Notes under the pieces: generated by a model
Databases searched by the model: none
What the model saw: the letters and a program-made list of their open reading frames with translations, nothing else
Told to the model about the DNA's origin: nothing
Source: Penium margaritaceum
Lineage: Eukaryota; Streptophyta; Zygnematophyceae; Desmidiales; Peniaceae
Direction: 5' to 3'
DNA: 37,921 nucleotides
NCBI GenBank assembly: GCA_023375785.1
Contig: SZWC01001532.1
Location: forward strand, 110,029 to 147,949
Part shown: piece by piece, positions 1 to 9,769 of the stretch
Position numbering within the stretch: the first letter of the stretch is position 1
How the letters are laid out: every line of letters begins with the position of its first letter
Program-made: the position numbers and the translations under genes

Positions 1-1
1 C

Positions 2-600
2 CCGCCACAACTTGGGCACATCCAAGGCTGCACCCTCGCCGCAGAAGCATGGTCAAAACTATGCTCCATCTACCAGTCAAGAAACCTTGCCAATCAGCTC
101 TTCATCTTCAAACGGCTCGTCACCCTCCGAGCCAACGAAGGCGACAACATCATGGAGATCATGCAGCAGATTGAGTCCCTCGCAGCGGAGTGCGTGGCCA
201 CTGGTTGGGAGGTCGACTCTCAGTTGCAAGCTATGATCCTCCTTCTGGTCTTGCCGGACAGTTGGAGTCCCATGATCATAGTCCTTGGTGGCTGGCCTTC
301 CGACCAGCTGAAGTACTCGAAGGTTGCTGAGTACGCGCGCAATGAGTGGATGCGACGTGGCGGTCGAGAGAGTGTAGCGGCACCAAGTTCAGATTACACG
401 GTTCATCCTCAAAGTGGAGGCCGAGGCGACAAGTGGAAGGGTGCCAAATAGGGCACCAAGAAGGGTGACAAGAAGGGGGAGTGCTTCAAGTGCGGCAAGG
501 AGGGCCACTACATGCGCAACTGTCTCAATAAGAAAACAGATCGGTTGCAGCGAGACGGGAAGAAAGATGAGCACGCCCTTATGGCGTACAACTCTACCAA
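2..600 (+). pseudogene. gag: copia-1 gag, C-terminal part with CCHC zinc knuckle
   Basis: Gag is the structural capsid protein of the retrotransposon. The first residues in the window match the UBN2/Retrotran_gag_2 pattern of copia gag (a Trp-x-Lys-Leu segment, then LANQLFIFKRL, then NEGDNIMEIMQQIESL, then a Leu-Pro-Asp-Ser-Trp motif near 250-275). A Lys/Gly-rich stretch leads into a CX2CX4HX4C knuckle at 482-523 (CFKCGKEGHYMRNC), which would bind nucleic acid. An in-frame TAG at 449-451 sits just upstream of the knuckle; both sides are in the same frame, so this is one nonsense change and not a domain border. Copia elements normally make gag and pol from one ORF, so the TAG is best read as damage or, if UAG is sense here, as Gln. 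Confidence 0.85.
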
Positions 601-1774
601 CTTGAAGGATCCAGGAGTTGCCGTCATTGACTCCAGGTCAGGCCGCCATACGCAATGCTACAGGGCGGCATTTGTCACCTACAACGCCTCGGAGAGACGC
701 ATGACGGTGGCCAATGGAAAAACAGAGGTGGTCGCCGGTGAGGGTAACGTCCGCATTGAGTCAATTGTGGATGTCAAACTTGTCACGAGCACAATCTACG
801 ATGTGATGCATATGCCCAACTTTGGGGCAAATCTGCTCTCCGTCAACCAACTTACCGACAAGGGACTTGAGGTGCTCTTCACAAAGAAGGAGGCCGTCAT
901 CCGTAAGGAGGGCAAAAGTGAGGTGATTGCACGTGCCAAGAGGGAGGACAACTTGTACCTGCTACGCGCGAAGATCCTCAGCAGCTGGGTGGGGTCCAAT
1001 GTCGCCAATCTTGCAACGAAGGATGGAGGAGACCTGGACCTATGGCACCGCCGACTCTGCCACATTTATCCATCAACAGTGAAGGAGATGGCTGAGAGAG
1101 AAGTGGTACGGGGTCTCCGAATCAGCGGCCTTGATGGAACCAAGGAGACCGTGTGTGAGCCATGCATCATTGGCAAATCAACTCGACAGCCGTTTGTTGC
1201 CAAGGGGACGCATGCATCGGCAAAACTAGCCGTGGTACACACAAATGTGTGTGGACCACTTGAGAGCTCCATCGGCGGAGCTCACTACTTCCTCACCTTC
1301 ATCGATGACCACAGCCGGAAACTCTACCTCTACCCAATGAAGCGGAAGAGTGAGATCCTTGCGTGCATGCAAGAGTGTGTGGTAAATGTGGAGCGGCAAA
1401 CAGAGTTGAAGGTGAAGGCGTTCCGGAGTGACAACGGCGGTGAATATGCGGGGTGCATTGGGCGGATGAAGAGCAAGGGGATTGAGTGGCAGAAAACAAC
1501 TCCACACTCCCCACAACGGAATGGCATCGCAAAGAGAGCAAATCGTACAATCCTTAACATGGTGCGATCCATGTTGAGCGACGCCGTCCTTACACAACGG
1601 TATTGGGCGGAGGCGGCAAGGACAGCAGCGTACATCATGAATCTCATGCCGACGAAGCCATTGAAGGACAACGAGAGTAAGGCGTGGAAGACACCACAAG
1701 AGGTGTGGAGCGGGAGGAAGCCGGCGGTGGGTCACCTCCGCACATTTGGTTGTGTTGCACATGCGATGTTGTAG
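601..1774 (+). pseudogene. pol: copia-1 protease and integrase, catalytic residues lost
   Basis: The protease region starts at about 612. The expected Asp-Ser-Gly motif reads VIDSRSGRH, so the catalytic triplet is broken by a Gly-to-Arg change. It is followed by the usual IYDVMHMPNFGANLLSVNQL segment. The GAG-pre-integrase zinc region has LWHRRLCHIY and CEPCIIGK (about 1039-1170). In the integrase core the first catalytic Asp is Asn (HTNVCGPL, codon 1244-1246), the second is intact (FRSDNGGEY, codon 1430-1432), and the Glu is Lys (NGIAKRANRT, codon 1532-1534). The D-D-E triad therefore reads N-D-K and integration activity should be lost. Both changed codons differ from the family codon by G-to-A directly after CA. 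The frame meets TAG at 1772-1774. Confidence 0.88.
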
Positions 1775-2400
1775 GCACGTGAGGAACAGAGCAAGCTAGA
1801 ATTGCGCACCCGTCGGTGTCTTTCCCTTAGGTATGAGAGCGGAAGCAAGGCGTACTGGCTCTTTGACCCAGGGAGGCAATAGATTGTGCGGAGTCGCAAC
1901 GTCATGTTCGACAAGAAAAGCCGTTGGACAAACAAGGAGGCAGGTTTCTCCAAGAGTGGGGAGTGGATGCCACTCCTTGAGGGGGAGACGCCGGAGGACG
2001 TGGATGAGGGTGACGTCCTTGCATCACCACCAACCGGAGATCATCGCCTAAGGGATGGGTGAGTGGCAGATTTTATTCCGGCCAGTTCGGATGAGGAATC
2101 CGAAGCACCAGAGATGGACGTGGAGGCAAGGAGTCAATCGATGTCTCCAAGGTCTCCAAGAGAGGGGGAGCATGCGCTTGGAGAGGATGTTGCCGAAATG
2201 GGACATCAACAACAACAACCACCTGAAGAGCCCCGCACGAGCAGCCGTGTGCAAAGAAGGAAAAAAAGGTACGATGCCGACAAGGGCACTTGGACTGGGT
2301 TTGCACAAGCCTTCTTTACGCAAGAGGAGCCTCAATCAGTGAAGGAGGCACTGCAGCGAAAGGATGGGGCTGAGTGGGAGGGAGCAATAAAAGAAGTAAG
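1775..2400 (+). pseudogene. pol: copia-1 integrase C-terminus and linker toward RT
   Basis: This continues the same frame as the integrase core. After TAG 1772 the sequence has the copia signature RTRRCLSLRYESGSKAYWLF, then TAG at 1880-1882 preceding IVRSRNVMFD, the usual strand found there. A TGA lies at 2060-2062. An acidic linker follows (about 2063-2200), then SSRVQRRKKRYDADKGTW and an EALQRKDGAEWEGAIKE segment, which is the normal lead-in to reverse transcriptase. Homology stops near 2395-2400. No RT core follows, so the rest of RT was deleted or replaced. The longer open stretch to 2590 is run-on into the inserted sequence. Confidence 0.8.
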
Positions 2401-2550
2401 AATAATAAGCTCGCCTTCCATGAGGAGAAAGGCTCCTCCGTTGCAGGTTGAGCATGGACGACTGCCATGGGTGATGCACAAGGGGGAGATTGTTGGAGAG
2501 ATGCTCCTCACCATGGCAGGAGTGACTCCAAAAAGGAATACCAGAAAGAC

Positions 2551-2945
2551 AAGCCAAGGTGGCTTAGTGGTTAATGGCGTCCACCTCTAGAGGCAGGGGC
2601 CCGGGTTCAAGTCCCACAAGATCTGTCTCCGCCCTGCCTCAAGAGAGGTGGAAAATAGGTGCCAGGAAGCTAGCTCAACCTCTAGAGTTCCTCCTTGAGC
2701 TTCTAGAAGGCTAAGTAAGGATCCAAGAAGGTGCCACATCCTCTAGAAGGGATGACTTGTTCCACAAGGCATCTAGGGGTGTCTTGGTCTTCTGGATACC
2801 TTCCCTCCTACTAGAAGCAAGCTGAGGAATCTAGGAAGGGGTAGAAGCTTCTAGAGGAAGGAAGGGATGCCTTCCTAGGTGGGAAAAGGGCAGCCTACCA
2901 AGGGCCACTCTAGAAGCCATAGAATCTGCTAGGAGGCTCCAAATC
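2551..2945 (+). mobile_element. tRNA-derived SINE-like insert in the copia-1 RT gap
   Basis: A pol III type 2 promoter is readable. The A box TGGCTTAGTGG is at 2560-2570 and the B box GGTTCAAGTCC at 2604-2614, about 45 bases apart as in tRNA genes. The start resembles a class II (Leu/Ser type) tRNA (GCCAAGGTGGCTTAGTGGTT), but the anticodon arm is not well formed, so this is a derived head and not a functional tRNA. The body to roughly 2945 is rich in the motif CTAGAAG or TCTAGAGG. I could not define a 3' tail or target duplication, so the right edge is approximate. It occupies the place where RT should be. Confidence 0.55.
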
Positions 2946-3146
2946 TGGCATGCTTTGGTGTTATGGAAATCTTAGATCAATGGCTATGAAATGCCACTGC
3001 TTGTGATTATTGAAAAAGAGTTCATTCCCATTCAATTAAGGCCAAAACTATTGCCTCACTCTCTGACCAGTTTACTGCCATACTTGGAACCTGTTGCCTC
3101 CACAGTTTTAGCCTCTCCAAAAACAGTTGGTGGTGTGAACTAGCCA

Positions 3147-3488
3147 TTGCTAGGGACCCTCCAGGGTGCACACTCACCCTCGGGCCAACACAAGGAAGCA
3201 GTTTGGCTTCAACGTCTCATGGCGGAGATGAGCGGGAGTGCAACAATTCTAGTTCTTGTGCGCGTCGAAAACCAGAGTGCAATCGCACTCGCCAAGAATC
3301 CTGAGCACCATGCATGGACCAAGCATATTGACATCGCATATCACTTCATCGGGCACATGGTGCAGGAGGGTGCTATGAAGTTGAAATTTACTCCAACCAG
3401 CAAGCAGGTCATTGATTTATGTACCAAGCCAGTGACCCGTGAGAAGCAGCAGTTCTGCATGAAGGCATGTGGACTAAGCCCACTTTGA
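3147..3488 (+). pseudogene. pol: copia-1 RNase H C-terminal part and pol terminus
   Basis: This is the end of copia pol. Family signatures are EAVWLQRLMAEM, then ENQSAIALAKNPEHHAWTKH, then IDIAYHFIGHMV. The usual Asp-Asn-Gln at the catalytic position reads Glu-Asn-Gln. The ORF ends at TGA 3486-3488, very close to the usual copia pol terminus and just before the PPT, so this TGA looks like the natural stop. The first part of RNase H, with its other acidic residues, is missing together with RT. The part before about 3180 is probably run-in from the inserted sequence. Confidence 0.82.
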
Positions 3489-3495
3489 CTACGGC

Positions 3496-3507
3496 AAAGT
3501 GGGAGAT
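3496..3507 (+). other. polypurine tract of copia-1
   Basis: The AAAGTGGGAGA run lies 7 bases after the pol stop and directly before the TTGGTGGG start of the presumed 3' LTR. This is the expected place and composition for second-strand priming in Ty1/copia elements. Confidence 0.6.
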
Positions 3508-4165
3508 TGGTGGGAAAGGAGGCATCCAGCTCAGTTTCAGGTCCATAGGAGGAAATTCCAAAAAACTACCAGATGGCTGCTCCGATCGTCAATCCGACTT
3601 CCTCATTGGAAAGATCAGGTGGCAAAATGTCGACGGTCCAAGTTTGAGGCCGATCCAGCGGTCGGATTGGGAGGTATGAAGTTTTGAAGTTTCTGGGGTC
3701 ATCGACCGCCGATATCTGGGTGACAATGGGCGATGGCTCCATGCCTTAACCTGAGAAAAGAAGAAAGGCAAGAGGTCCAGGGTCAAGACCTGATGGGAGA
3801 AATATCCAAAAAGGTCCTAGATTCTTGGGTTGCCTTGTCAGAGTGTGCTGACTAGGAAAAAGGTACCTCTCCTTACTTTTTAGGTGAGGTGAGATCCTTG
3901 TGTGCTAGCCATGGACACATGGCGATTCTCCATGGGATTGTGGGTAATGTGACCACTAGGAGTGTGCCATGAGAGTATTTTCTAGGTCTCTAGGTCGTGT
4001 GTGAGTGGTCAGCCTGATTGCTAGGCTGATTTTCTCTCTTGTATGAGATTATGGACTCTAGTGTGTGAGCTTTAGCCTCCATGGCTAAGTGGTGTGGCTT
4101 GTGAGAGGGCTGACTTGCCCAAGCTCTAGCTCTATAAGTAAGGCATCATTTTGAGTGATTCAACA
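3508..4165 (+). mobile_element. probable 3' LTR of copia-1
   Basis: It starts with TGGTGGG right after the PPT and can end at CAACA (4165). No 5' LTR is available for comparison, so the right border is an inference. A TATA-like TATAAG lies at 4133-4138. Short ORFs here have no recognisable product. The sequence to the right of 4165 reads as gypsy-A on the minus strand, which supports a border near here. Confidence 0.5.
4131..4140 (+). promoter_or_regulatory. TATA-like box in the copia-1 LTR
   Basis: TCTATAAGTA sits near the presumed U3/R region of the LTR. It is the only clear TATA-like element there, but it is about 30 bases from the assigned LTR end, which is close for an R/U5 segment. Either the LTR border is further right or the box is fortuitous. 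Confidence 0.25.
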
Positions 4166-4470
4166 ACCATTCTTCACCACAAGTGATGCCCTTCCAGTCC
4201 CACATGTTTGCTGCTCCAAGGCTCCCTCTTTTCTCCAGTTCCAACACAAGATATGTGGTAATTTTCCCATGGCATTGATGTTTGACGATATCCTTGATAA
4301 CATAATTAGTATCCGTGACTACTTGACTTGGGGATGGTGGACCAAAATTTCTGTCGAGGAAATTCTTGATGGGATCCCAGTAGTGCTTCAGCTTGGTGAC
4401 TTGGAAGAACGGATGAATCACCATGACTAAGATGGACAACGACAAGTGACGACTGAGGGTTGTATTCACT
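4166..4470 (-). pseudogene. gypsy-A chromodomain-like pol C-terminus
   Basis: The minus-strand reading has FFQVTKLKHYWDP, then VIKDIVKHQCHGKITTYLVL, then ANMWDWKGI. This fits a chromodomain (Val-x-x-Ile-x-x-His, a YLVLW-like strand, then a Trp-Glu-like strand), the targeting module of chromoviruses that binds modified histone tails. The usual Lys-Trp-x-Gly-Tyr segment is altered. The ORF runs to a TGA at 4148-4146, but that lies in the presumed copia-1 LTR, so it is probably not the native stop. Confidence 0.55.
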
Positions 4471-4584
4471 TGATCTCAAAAGGGCCCAAGCATCAGGGTT
4501 TGAGCTTCACAAATTCTTACCCACATCGTTTAATGTTTATTGAGTTGAGTAGAACACAGTCGCCAATGCCAAAGGTGTCATTGT

Positions 4585-5345
4585 TGCGATTGTTTTTCAG
4601 CTGCTTGCTGTATCATTGCCTGCATCTTTGTGAGGGTCTCCCATGTTTCCTCATAGAAGCTAGAGAAGTTGTGGCAATGAGTGTCAACCGCAAAAATATT
4701 GCCTTGGCTTTGTACTTCTGTCAATGTGGTGGAAAATCCGTTGGACACAACCTCGAACAAAAAATTATCCTTTGTAATAGAAGTCGCCGAGTTATACGTA
4801 AGTTCGACGGTCGGTAATTTTGCTACCCATTCATTTTCTTGGGGCTTGTATAAATTAGAAAGAAGATGTTGGAGTGTCTCATTAGGCCGTTCAGTTTTTC
4901 TGTCAGTTTGAGGATTAAACGGTGTTGAAAGCTGGATCTTATTGATGTTACTTGTCATCAGTTCATGCAAAAAAAACTAGTGAAGCAGCTATCTTTGTCG
5001 CTGATCATGGTATGTGGCACGGTGTGTCACCGCATAATGTTGTTTGTTAACAACCACGCTCTTCCCTCGCCGGTGATGGGGGGATTATAGCCATCCCGTG
5101 GGAAAACCTGTCACAATGTCCATGTTGACATCAACCCACGGCTCCGTTGGAACGAGGAGTAGGTGAAGTAGATTAAGTGACCTTGTGTGACAAGATTTGC
5201 ATCACTGACAGGTGTCTTACTATTTGAATAATGGTTACATCAGTATGCATGCTGTCCCACCATGATTACTTCACCAGATTTTCAAGTCTCTTGTCCTCGC
5301 CAAAGTGTCCACCTAGACCGGTGCTGTGACTCTCCTCCAATAGCA
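4585..5345 (-). pseudogene. pol: gypsy-A integrase
   Basis: The H2C2 zinc-domain start is readable at about 5345-5220 (LNEEQQRVLLEESHSTGLG, then GHFGEDKRLENLVK, a TAA, and SWWDS). The cysteine half is blurred. The core has PWVDVNMDIVTGFP (first catalytic Asp retained, about 5110), then MISDKDSCFTS (second Asp, about 5010), then LSTPFNPQTDRKTERPNETL with the Glu retained (about 4900). These pieces lie in different frames, so several indels separate them. After the core, VAKLPTVELTYNS is the usual helix of gypsy integrases. The protein is broken, but all three acidic residues are still recognisable. Confidence 0.75.
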
Positions 5346-5580
5346 CCCTTTGCTGCTCCTCATTCAGTTGTACAATGACTTGTCATGTGAATCGTTGTCG
5401 CAGTTTTCGGTCATCAAATTTCAAAATGGTTTTTTTTCGTACTCTCCAAACTCCTCTTAATCATTTGCAAAAAAACTTGTGAAGTATGGGTCTTGCTCCA
5501 AGAGCAACGTGCTGATCTCAACTATCAAGTCTGGTTATCAAATGTGGACATCCGTACAATTTTTTTGCTCAGGCCACTAT

Positions 5581-6519
5581 TGTTGAAAATTGCCCCTCCG
5601 CATGCCAGCGTGCAGCGCCGAGAGGTGCCGACGAGCCATTGGAGAGAGAAAAACCCTCGCAGTTCGATCGAACGGCTTAAGTAATCCTCATAACCCAAGT
5701 TGGATGATTTTTCTGAAAGCTGACGAGTTGTTGACCCGGTGTAATCTGAATGGTAGGATTCTGTCAGCTCAAAATTGGGGTGGCTCAGGAAATTAGCCGC
5801 GAAATGACTTATGGTGGAAAATCCACCAGGTGTGATTAACAAAAGCACACCTGCTTGTTTATCAAATGGATGACTGCCGAGTCGTCCAGTGAATGAAATC
5901 CACCTGATCCACTAGTATGGGTTGTTATTGGGGGACTTGGCCAAGATTCTTGCTCGGAGTCCGCGACTCGGTAAAAGCCTGTTTCTCAGGGATACTCAAA
6001 ATTTGGACTGTAGGTCCGTGGATAGGTTTCAAACCCTGTCAAACTTGATCATCAAACTCAACAAAAAAAGTGATCGAGGTGCATCAAAAGAGTGCAAGGG
6101 ACCCCTCCATCACGTGTAAAGGGATCTGCACCTCCAGAAAGGCATTTTTCATGCGACAAAAGGAGGGCACTATGGAGGCATTAGGCGTTTTTGTGCTGGG
6201 TGTGACTTGCGCTTCACCAAACATAACTTGGACTACAATTATCCAAATTGCACACAGTGTGGTGCATTGAAAAGCTCATGAATAGCCTTTTAACTTGCTA
6301 GACCATTTCCTTGTTAAATAATTAGTTAAAAACTGTGCAATTCCCTTCATAAAAGTGACTGTTGCTAAATTCCTACTCACATATTGTGAGGCGACCAGAA
6401 AGCTCACATTGAGTCTCTGATTCATCCAAAAGGAAGAAGTGAACCATGAGAGGGTCAGACACGTCGGACTACTTATTTCTGACAAGTATTTTATGTCATG
6501 GTTGAAGCTGGACCCAACG
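5581..6519 (-). mobile_element. LTR of family 'LTR-B' inserted in gypsy-A
   Basis: The reverse complement of this stretch aligns by eye with the solo LTR at 18551-19529 along most of its length. Shared blocks include CCTCAC followed by TATGTGA, AGGAATTTAG, CACGTGATGGAGGGGTC, TTGAGTTTGATGAT, ACAGGGTTTGAAACC and the end GGGGCAA followed by TCAACA. On the minus strand it starts near CGTTGGG (6519; TGTTGG with one change) and ends at CAACA (5581). No matching 5-bp flanks are visible. It lacks the large palindrome present in the other copy. It is probably a solo LTR that separates gypsy-A RNase H from integrase. Confidence 0.7.
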
Positions 6520-6924
6520 AAATACATCCATCAAGTTTGTTGAAGACTCTGATTTCACTAAGTTTTGAGATCATTGAGGATTTGATGGTCGGTGCTAATG
6601 ACACATTGTAAGCATTCCAGATAGCACTGCCATGTCTTGCTCACGTGCACGAGGGCTAGCATTTATCTTTTGTACACTGCATATTTCTGCTCTGGCCCGC
6701 GTACCGTACTGGAACTCATATTCACTCAATGTTTAGATTGCACAACTGTGCTTCTTGTATTTGGAAAAAATCAGGTGTTTTTTTGGTTTGATTATTGTTA
6801 TTGCTGTTGTTCTTCTATGCCCCATGGCCACTACTATGGGTTGACGGACAGGTTGGGCATGCACTGCTCCCTTGGAGTAAGTCCCCCAAACCTTGTTCGT
6901 GGTGCAAGTCCAAGCGAGACACCA

Positions 6925-7100
6925 GAAGTGTAGCGCAACGGCTAGCATGTTGGACTTAGGGACAACAGGTCCTGCGATCGAGCCTTGATGTGCGCAGGAG
7001 GTTTTTTGACCTTCTAGCACAGGGGAAGTTTCTTAGACATTTCTCCATGCATGAGGAGAGTGCGCCACTTGGCGGTCAGTGGATGCGCCAATTGGCGGAC
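6925..7100 (+). mobile_element. tRNA-like pol III head, SINE candidate
   Basis: The A box TAGCGCAACGG at 6931-6941 and B box GATCGAGCC at 6976-6984 both fit the consensus and are 45 bases apart. Between them TGTTG and CAACA can pair, around a 10-base loop, so a standard anticodon arm is not formed. The downstream body to about 7100 or further contains repeated GCGCCA(C/A)TTGGCGG motifs. The 3' end is not defined. Confidence 0.45.
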
Positions 7101-7860
7101 TGGTGAGGTGGTGTGGAGTGACCACCCCAAAAGTGTCACTACCCACACACCTTAGAAGCCAGGCCGAGGACTATATGTACCAGGCTCATTCCTCATTCTA
7201 ATTACACAATCTGGCCTTAGATGCTCCTCACAGAGTTGTCCAACTAAGGAACAGTATAAAGAAGACACTGGTTGGTCTAAGCCCCAGGAGTTAGTCTTTG
7301 ACTAGCACCTCGCGCGAAAGTGACCAAGTGTTAAGTGGACACAGTTGCTAGCAAGTGATTGCCTAGGAACTGCTCAGTGTGGAACCGTGATCCTGAGGGT
7401 GATATCTTCTCCTAGCTGAAATGCTAGGAGCGGACGGCAGGTGCTATTGTGTCGGCCCTGTTTTCTAGTCCGTTTGCCTCAGGTCGGTTGACAATTGCCC
7501 AAAAGGGACAGGTGGGTGTTTCTTGCTTCTCATATTCGTGCATCATGCTATCAGTACAGCTTGATACCACCACTTCAACTCCAATGTGATCTCCTCGATC
7601 GCCTCAAACTTCAGTGTTTGGAAAATTGAGTGCAATAACTCAGGCCACCGTCAGATCACTGGAGCAATAGGAGTTCCTTGCACCTCACAGACGTAGGCAC
7701 CTTTCTCTATTTTGTTTTCCTTTGGGGACCTAAGTAAGCTCTCTTAGGTCCCACGTTAACAAGTCAAAATGTTCATCTCACTTGCATCCAAGTTTTAAAA
7801 GGTTAAAGTTACAGAAATGTGGGAAAAAATGGGACCTGTGTGTATGAAATAATGAATGAT
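7100..7860. other. unassigned sequence inside gypsy-A
   Basis: This stretch separates the RNase H start of gypsy-A from the SINE-like head. I find no long ORF and no conserved domain. A TATA-like GACTATATGTACC occurs near 7170. AGCTTGATACCA (7558-7569) read on the minus strand resembles an initiator-Met PBS, but no LTR border flanks it. It may be the remaining part of a composite insertion. Confidence 0.3.
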
Positions 7861-7879
7861 TCATCCATCAGATTCACAA

Positions 7880-8835
7880 TCAGTTAAGTGAAACAAGGGA
7901 AAAACTGAATATTTTCTTTGCATGTGACATGTTTTTCTACACAACTGTTGTCTTGGAGGACAACGGATTTGAGTGCTTGATTGGATGCATTGGTCGTCAT
8001 GTTGTAGTCCACCATAGGACCCACCCAACGTAAGACTAGCGCAAAGGTCAGAGCGTCTTTCAAAGAGTACAATTCCTTTTTTTCTATCTCCCCAACCCCA
8101 CTCGATGAATTCATGAGTGAGATCGGAGAGAAGTTTTGACACTAGAACGTAGTCGTATGTTAATGGAAGGTAGTAGTTGAAGAACCACAAACACACCTGG
8201 AAGTCTCAGATATCAGTCAACATCAGCCAATTAACAACCGCCTCCACTTTCTTTGGGGCTATGGTGATCCGCCCATGCTGAATTGTGGCCCAAAAACTTG
8301 ATTGAAGGACCATGGAAGGCATACTTTGAGAGCATACCGTAGAATTTCTCACTTTATTAAATCTTGAGAGTCTTTTGGAGATGTCTGTTGTGCTCCTCCA
8401 GAGTGTGGCTCTACACTAGGATGTCATCAAGATAAGCAATGACAAAGTCAGTGAGGTACAGCAAAAACAAGTTGTTGGACACCATAGATTTTGCAAGGAC
8501 ATTTTTGAGTCCAAATGGCATAACCATGAACTTGAAGTGCCCATATCTGGTCCTCCTCTTCTTGTTACCGTTTCATAGGTCAATTGTGGTAAATTTTATT
8601 GTCATACAAAGTTAGTCAAAATGTTCATCTGCTCAAAAAAGGGGATAGAGGTTCTCCATAGTCATATCTTTTAACACCTCGTAATCCACGCACATCCACA
8701 TCTCACCGGTATATATTACAAAACAAAAAAGAGGTGCAATGTAGGATGACGTTGATGGCATGATGAACCCCTGAATGTACATATCGTCAAGTTGCTTTGT
8801 TACCACAGTCAATTTGTGGTACCTCATCCAATAGG
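7880..8835 (-). pseudogene. pol: gypsy-A reverse transcriptase and RNase H start
   Basis: RT begins with VTKQLDDMYIQGFIMPSTSS, then MWMCVDYEVLKDMTMENLYP (minus strand, about 8830-8640), the first fingers motifs of gypsy RT. A TGA follows where the family usually has Arg before the FDQL motif, whose Gln is TAA. Further on come RYGHFKFMVMPFGL (about 8560-8510) and the catalytic YLDDILV (8434-8414), with both aspartates present. The next codon is TAG where Tyr is usual. The linker LSDLTHEFIEWGWGDRKK leads to an RNase H start (TTNASNQALKSVVLQD, about 8000). The rest of RNase H is missing or unreadable before the insertions. Frameshifts and deletions make it non-functional. Confidence 0.78.
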
Positions 8836-9439
8836 TCTCCTTGACCGTCGGTCTGCTGCTTGACTTAAATTATACTTTATGATCGGCACTGCATTATGGA
8901 GATGGCTCTCAAGGAAATAATTTGAAAAAATGAGTCCTTCAAACTACTCGACAAGAGATACAAACTCCTTCGGAACGGCTGTGAAGATTCCGATATGGAG
9001 ACAGATGAGGCCAATATTGTCGCGGTTACTGTTACAATATCCTTTGCTTCCCCTGTCGCAATATCGGAGACTGGACACACTTTCCTCCATGTCGTAGGTG
9101 CCACTCGGCCACGTTCAACAATATCGGGTGTGTATAACATTTTGCGATTGCTATAACTTCCTCTACCTCTTCCTCTTCTACTGCTTCCTATAATCACCAC
9201 TTGATTGTGGATCAGTCAATGACATGCAGGTGTCATTCATTTCCATCAAATGATCACATGGACTTCGTCTTTGCTCCTGTCTACTTGGAGATTGTATTAG
9301 CATAGGAAGTCTCAACAGAGGATGATTCTGTGCTCACTTATTGGGCAAGTCCTCTAGACCGTTACGTCCTGCAAATCTCCATTTCATATTCGATTGATCT
9401 GCATTCGTCTGCCGAATGGGCTTCCTTAAAACACCCCTA

Positions 9440-9520
9440 GATCATTCAGAAAACCTTGCTTCCAAACCATGCCGTTGCTGACAAAAGTATGAGAAGCTCC
9501 TCCATCTAGTAGTGTCGGTA
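9440..9520 (-). pseudogene. gypsy-A aspartic protease motif
   Basis: The minus strand reads LLDGGASHTFVS at about 9512-9477. This is the retropepsin active-site strand of plant gypsy elements, with DGG in place of DSG, a variant that gypsy-B shares (LLDGGAIHSF). It lies between gag and RT as expected. The rest of the domain is not readable in one frame. Confidence 0.6.
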
Positions 9521-9769
9521 TCGTCCTATAACATGTACATCCCCTCTGTTGGAATCATAGTAGTTTCACTGGTTGGTCATCCTCATAGTCCTTGTCAAAC
9601 TTTGTAATGCAAGGAACCATTGTCTACGACGGTGTGAGGCGTACAGATGGGAAACTGGTTTCTGCAAAATTTTCCAACAGGAAAAGAGGTTCGTTGTCTA
9701 CACCTTCCCTTTGCTGTTTCCCAACTCCTCATTTTAACTCTGTGAATTCCTCCATTTTTGGTCAATTGT

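Larger units (their letters stand above)
1..4165 (+). mobile_element. Ty1/copia retrotransposon copia-1, 5' end outside window, decayed
   Basis: Domain order is Ty1/copia: gag with zinc knuckle, protease, integrase, linker, (RT missing), RNase H, polypurine tract, LTR. The 5' LTR and gag start lie left of the window. One frame (codon starts at positions 2, 5, 8 and so on) can be followed from base 2 to about 2400 with only four internal stops (TAG 449, TAG 1772, TAG 1880, TGA 2060). The RT region between about 2400 and 3150 is replaced by unrelated sequence that includes a tRNA-derived head. The element cannot be autonomous: protease and integrase motifs are altered and RT is absent. The right limit rests on a CAACA end at 4165 and is tentative. 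Confidence 0.85.

Noticed and set aside
4146..4148. TGA as the native stop of gypsy-A
   Set aside because: It lies inside the presumed copia-1 LTR, so the gypsy frame has probably run on into foreign sequence.
7558..7569. Minus-strand TGGTATCAAGCT as a primer-binding site
   Set aside because: No LTR end precedes it on that strand, and gypsy-A coding lies on both sides, so it is probably coincidental.
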